Origin: Candidatus Izemoplasma sp.
GTDB lineage: Bacteria; Bacillota_I; Bacilli_A; Izemoplasmatales; Izemoplasmataceae
Length of the DNA stretch: 35,896 nt
Direction of reading: 5' to 3'
NCBI GenBank assembly: GCA_029939945.1
Contig: JAOZRX010000015.1
Span: 1 to 35,896 of the forward strand
Shown here one piece after another: positions 35,124 to 35,896 of the stretch (position 1 is the first letter of the stretch; each line of letters starts with the position of its first letter). The position numbers were made by a program, and so were the translations under genes. A model generated the notes under the pieces. It had not been told where the DNA came from. It was given only the letters and a program-made list of their open reading frames with translations, and did no database searches.

Positions 35124-35234
35124 ATGAGAAGGACAAAGAAACATAGAGTATTTAGCATTGAGGAAAAGAATCAAATTGTATTATTATACTTTGGTAGACA
35201 TATGGGTAGAGCAGAAATAATGAAATACTTATAA
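35124..35234 (+). pseudogene. Truncated transposase start (IS3 OrfA-like helix-turn-helix)
   Basis: ATG after AAAGGAATGAT starts a 36-codon frame beginning MRRTKKHRVFSIEEKNQIVL and ending GRAEIMKYL-stop. A basic start, then 'FS.EEK..IV..Y' and a following helix, is the usual N-terminal helix-turn-helix opening of IS3-type OrfA proteins, which normally continue for 60 or more residues. At the stop the sequence switches abruptly to antisense membrane-protein remnant, so the element has been cut off. Family assignment is tentative because so little remains. Confidence 0.5.
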
Positions 35235-35630
35235 TCAAGCCTACAATCACTATTATAGAGGTATATTTTTTCTTAATAAACAAATAGTCAATCCCTCCAT
35301 TACTAATCAAAATTATAGCGACCAACCCTCCTACCCCAAGTATTCCAAATATTTGAAGAACAATTTGATTTAACCATTGCGTATAACCAAGGTGTGCAAT
35401 ATACCATCCTGCGGTAAATGACATGTTTATTCTTATAGTAGTTATCGCTGTCAATACGCAATAATTATTATGTAATCCAAAAGTACAGTTCTTTTTTTGA
35501 AAAGCGTTGGTATAAACTATACCGAAAAGAATACCAATCCCCCTAAATACCTCTTAATACCATCTAATTTTGTTATTGCATAAAATGCAGGAGCAATAAT
35601 ACATAAGATTGCTAAATATAGATTTAATTC
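35235..35630 (-). pseudogene. Frameshifted, truncated membrane-protein remnant
   Basis: Two minus-strand frames together look like one hydrophobic protein. The upstream frame (35630 down to the TAG at 35519-35517) reads ...LYLAILCIIAPAFYAITKLD...; the downstream frame (35553 down to the junction near 35235) reads GIGILFGIVYTNAF... then FTAGWYIAHLGYTQWLNQ and IFGILGVGGLVAIILISNGG. They overlap around a run of five C (35539-35543), a plausible frameshift site. The downstream end runs into the transposase remnant, so the true C-terminus is lost. Several membrane helices are evident; the family is not recognised. Confidence 0.5.
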
Positions 35631-35830
35631 TCATTTCTGTTTTATTATTCTTAATTAAATCATCTTTTCTCTTGTTGACCAAGCATGATTATTCTATTGC
35701 TTTGTTCAATAAATATATTTAAACTAATAATTCACACATTATGATTCTATAAAATCTTATTCAAATGCTTCGCCTTCAGTTATAAGTTGACTATATCTTT
35801 TATCAAATAAAATATGTTTCACTCTAATTA
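35631..35830. other. Degraded intergenic region
   Basis: About 200 bases with only very short frames. One minus-strand piece of 21 codons, near 35763-35826 (VKHILFDKRYSQLITEGEAF-like), directly follows the gene entering from the right and may be a further decayed fragment. No RNA gene or clear regulatory site seen. Confidence 0.3.
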
Positions 35831-35896
35831 TTACTTAATCTTTGGAACAGAACTCAAATATGCTTTTTTACCATCCATAGTCGACCAAAACATATC
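35831..35896 (-). CDS. C-terminal end of a gene entering from the right edge
   Basis: The last 21 codons of a minus-strand frame open to the window edge, reading DMFWSTMDGKKAYLSSVPKI-K and ending in TAA at 35833-35831. It is too short to assign; it could also be a random open frame. Confidence 0.35.
   Translation of the reverse strand, partial: DMFWSTMDGKKAYLSSVPKIK

Noticed and set aside
35152-35454. A complete 100-residue minus-strand membrane protein
   Set aside because: Its C-terminal part is antisense to the transposase remnant and its N-terminal part continues upstream in frame without a proper start, so it is a piece of a broken gene.
1-35896. CRISPR arrays, tRNA genes, rRNA genes or a dif site
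   Set aside because: No regularly spaced repeats, T-loop/anticodon patterns or rRNA blocks were recognised on reading; no confident dif-like 28-mer was found near xerD.

Overview
AT-rich window (by eye about 30% G+C) from a low-GC Gram-positive-type bacterium. The UGG-only tryptophan usage, intact reading frames under the standard code, strong AGGAGG ribosome binding sites and TTGACA/TATAAT promoters point to the Bacilli/Mollicutes boundary, for example an Acholeplasma-, Izemoplasma- or Haloplasma-like lineage. This placement is inference. Several gene orders known from Bacillus are kept: ruvB-queA, lepA-hemW, xerD-deoB, truB-ribF-rpsO...pnp, and mutS2 close to trxA.

Layout. 1-5.3 kb: a left-truncated two-domain 2-hydroxyacyl-CoA dehydratase activase-like gene (-); a preQ1-I riboswitch plus queuosine-precursor transporter (+); a YwaF-type membrane protein (-); and tryptophanase (+) with a consensus promoter overlapped by a perfect cre-like operator. 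5.3-7.4 kb: ruvB-queA (-). 7.4-14.1 kb: a two-gene operon (+) for giant coiled-coil proteins of 1193 and 978 residues that I cannot assign to any family; this is the most intriguing locus. 14.1-18.7 kb: hemW-xerD-deoB-MATE operon (-). 18.9-21.6 kb: lepA and yaaA (-). 21.8-23.6 kb: a broken RHS/YD-repeat remnant and a small two-helix membrane protein (+). 23.6-26.4 kb: pnp, a tiny Bfd-like [2Fe-2S] protein and the RNase P RNA (-), very tightly packed. 26.5-31.0 kb: tetR, an AI-2E-family permease, rpsO, ribF, truB and trxA (-). 31.1-35.0 kb: mutS2 (-), with divergent rnhC and then ferritin (+). 35.0-35.9 kb: a decay zone with a truncated transposase start, a frameshifted membrane-protein remnant and the tail of a gene entering from the right.

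How the genes fit together. The riboswitch, YhhQ-type transporter and QueA indicate queuosine made from a salvaged precursor. Tryptophanase (tryptophan to indole, pyruvate and ammonia) under apparent CcpA-type catabolite control, together with the dehydratase activase, suggests amino-acid fermentation. RNase P RNA, PNPase, S15, LepA, TruB, RuvB, MutS2, RNase HIII and XerD form the conserved information-processing core. Ferritin and the Bfd-like protein handle iron. None of 26 checked stop codons is UGA, and two genes with recognised products (rnhC, ferritin) plus the first coiled-coil gene appear to start at UUG.
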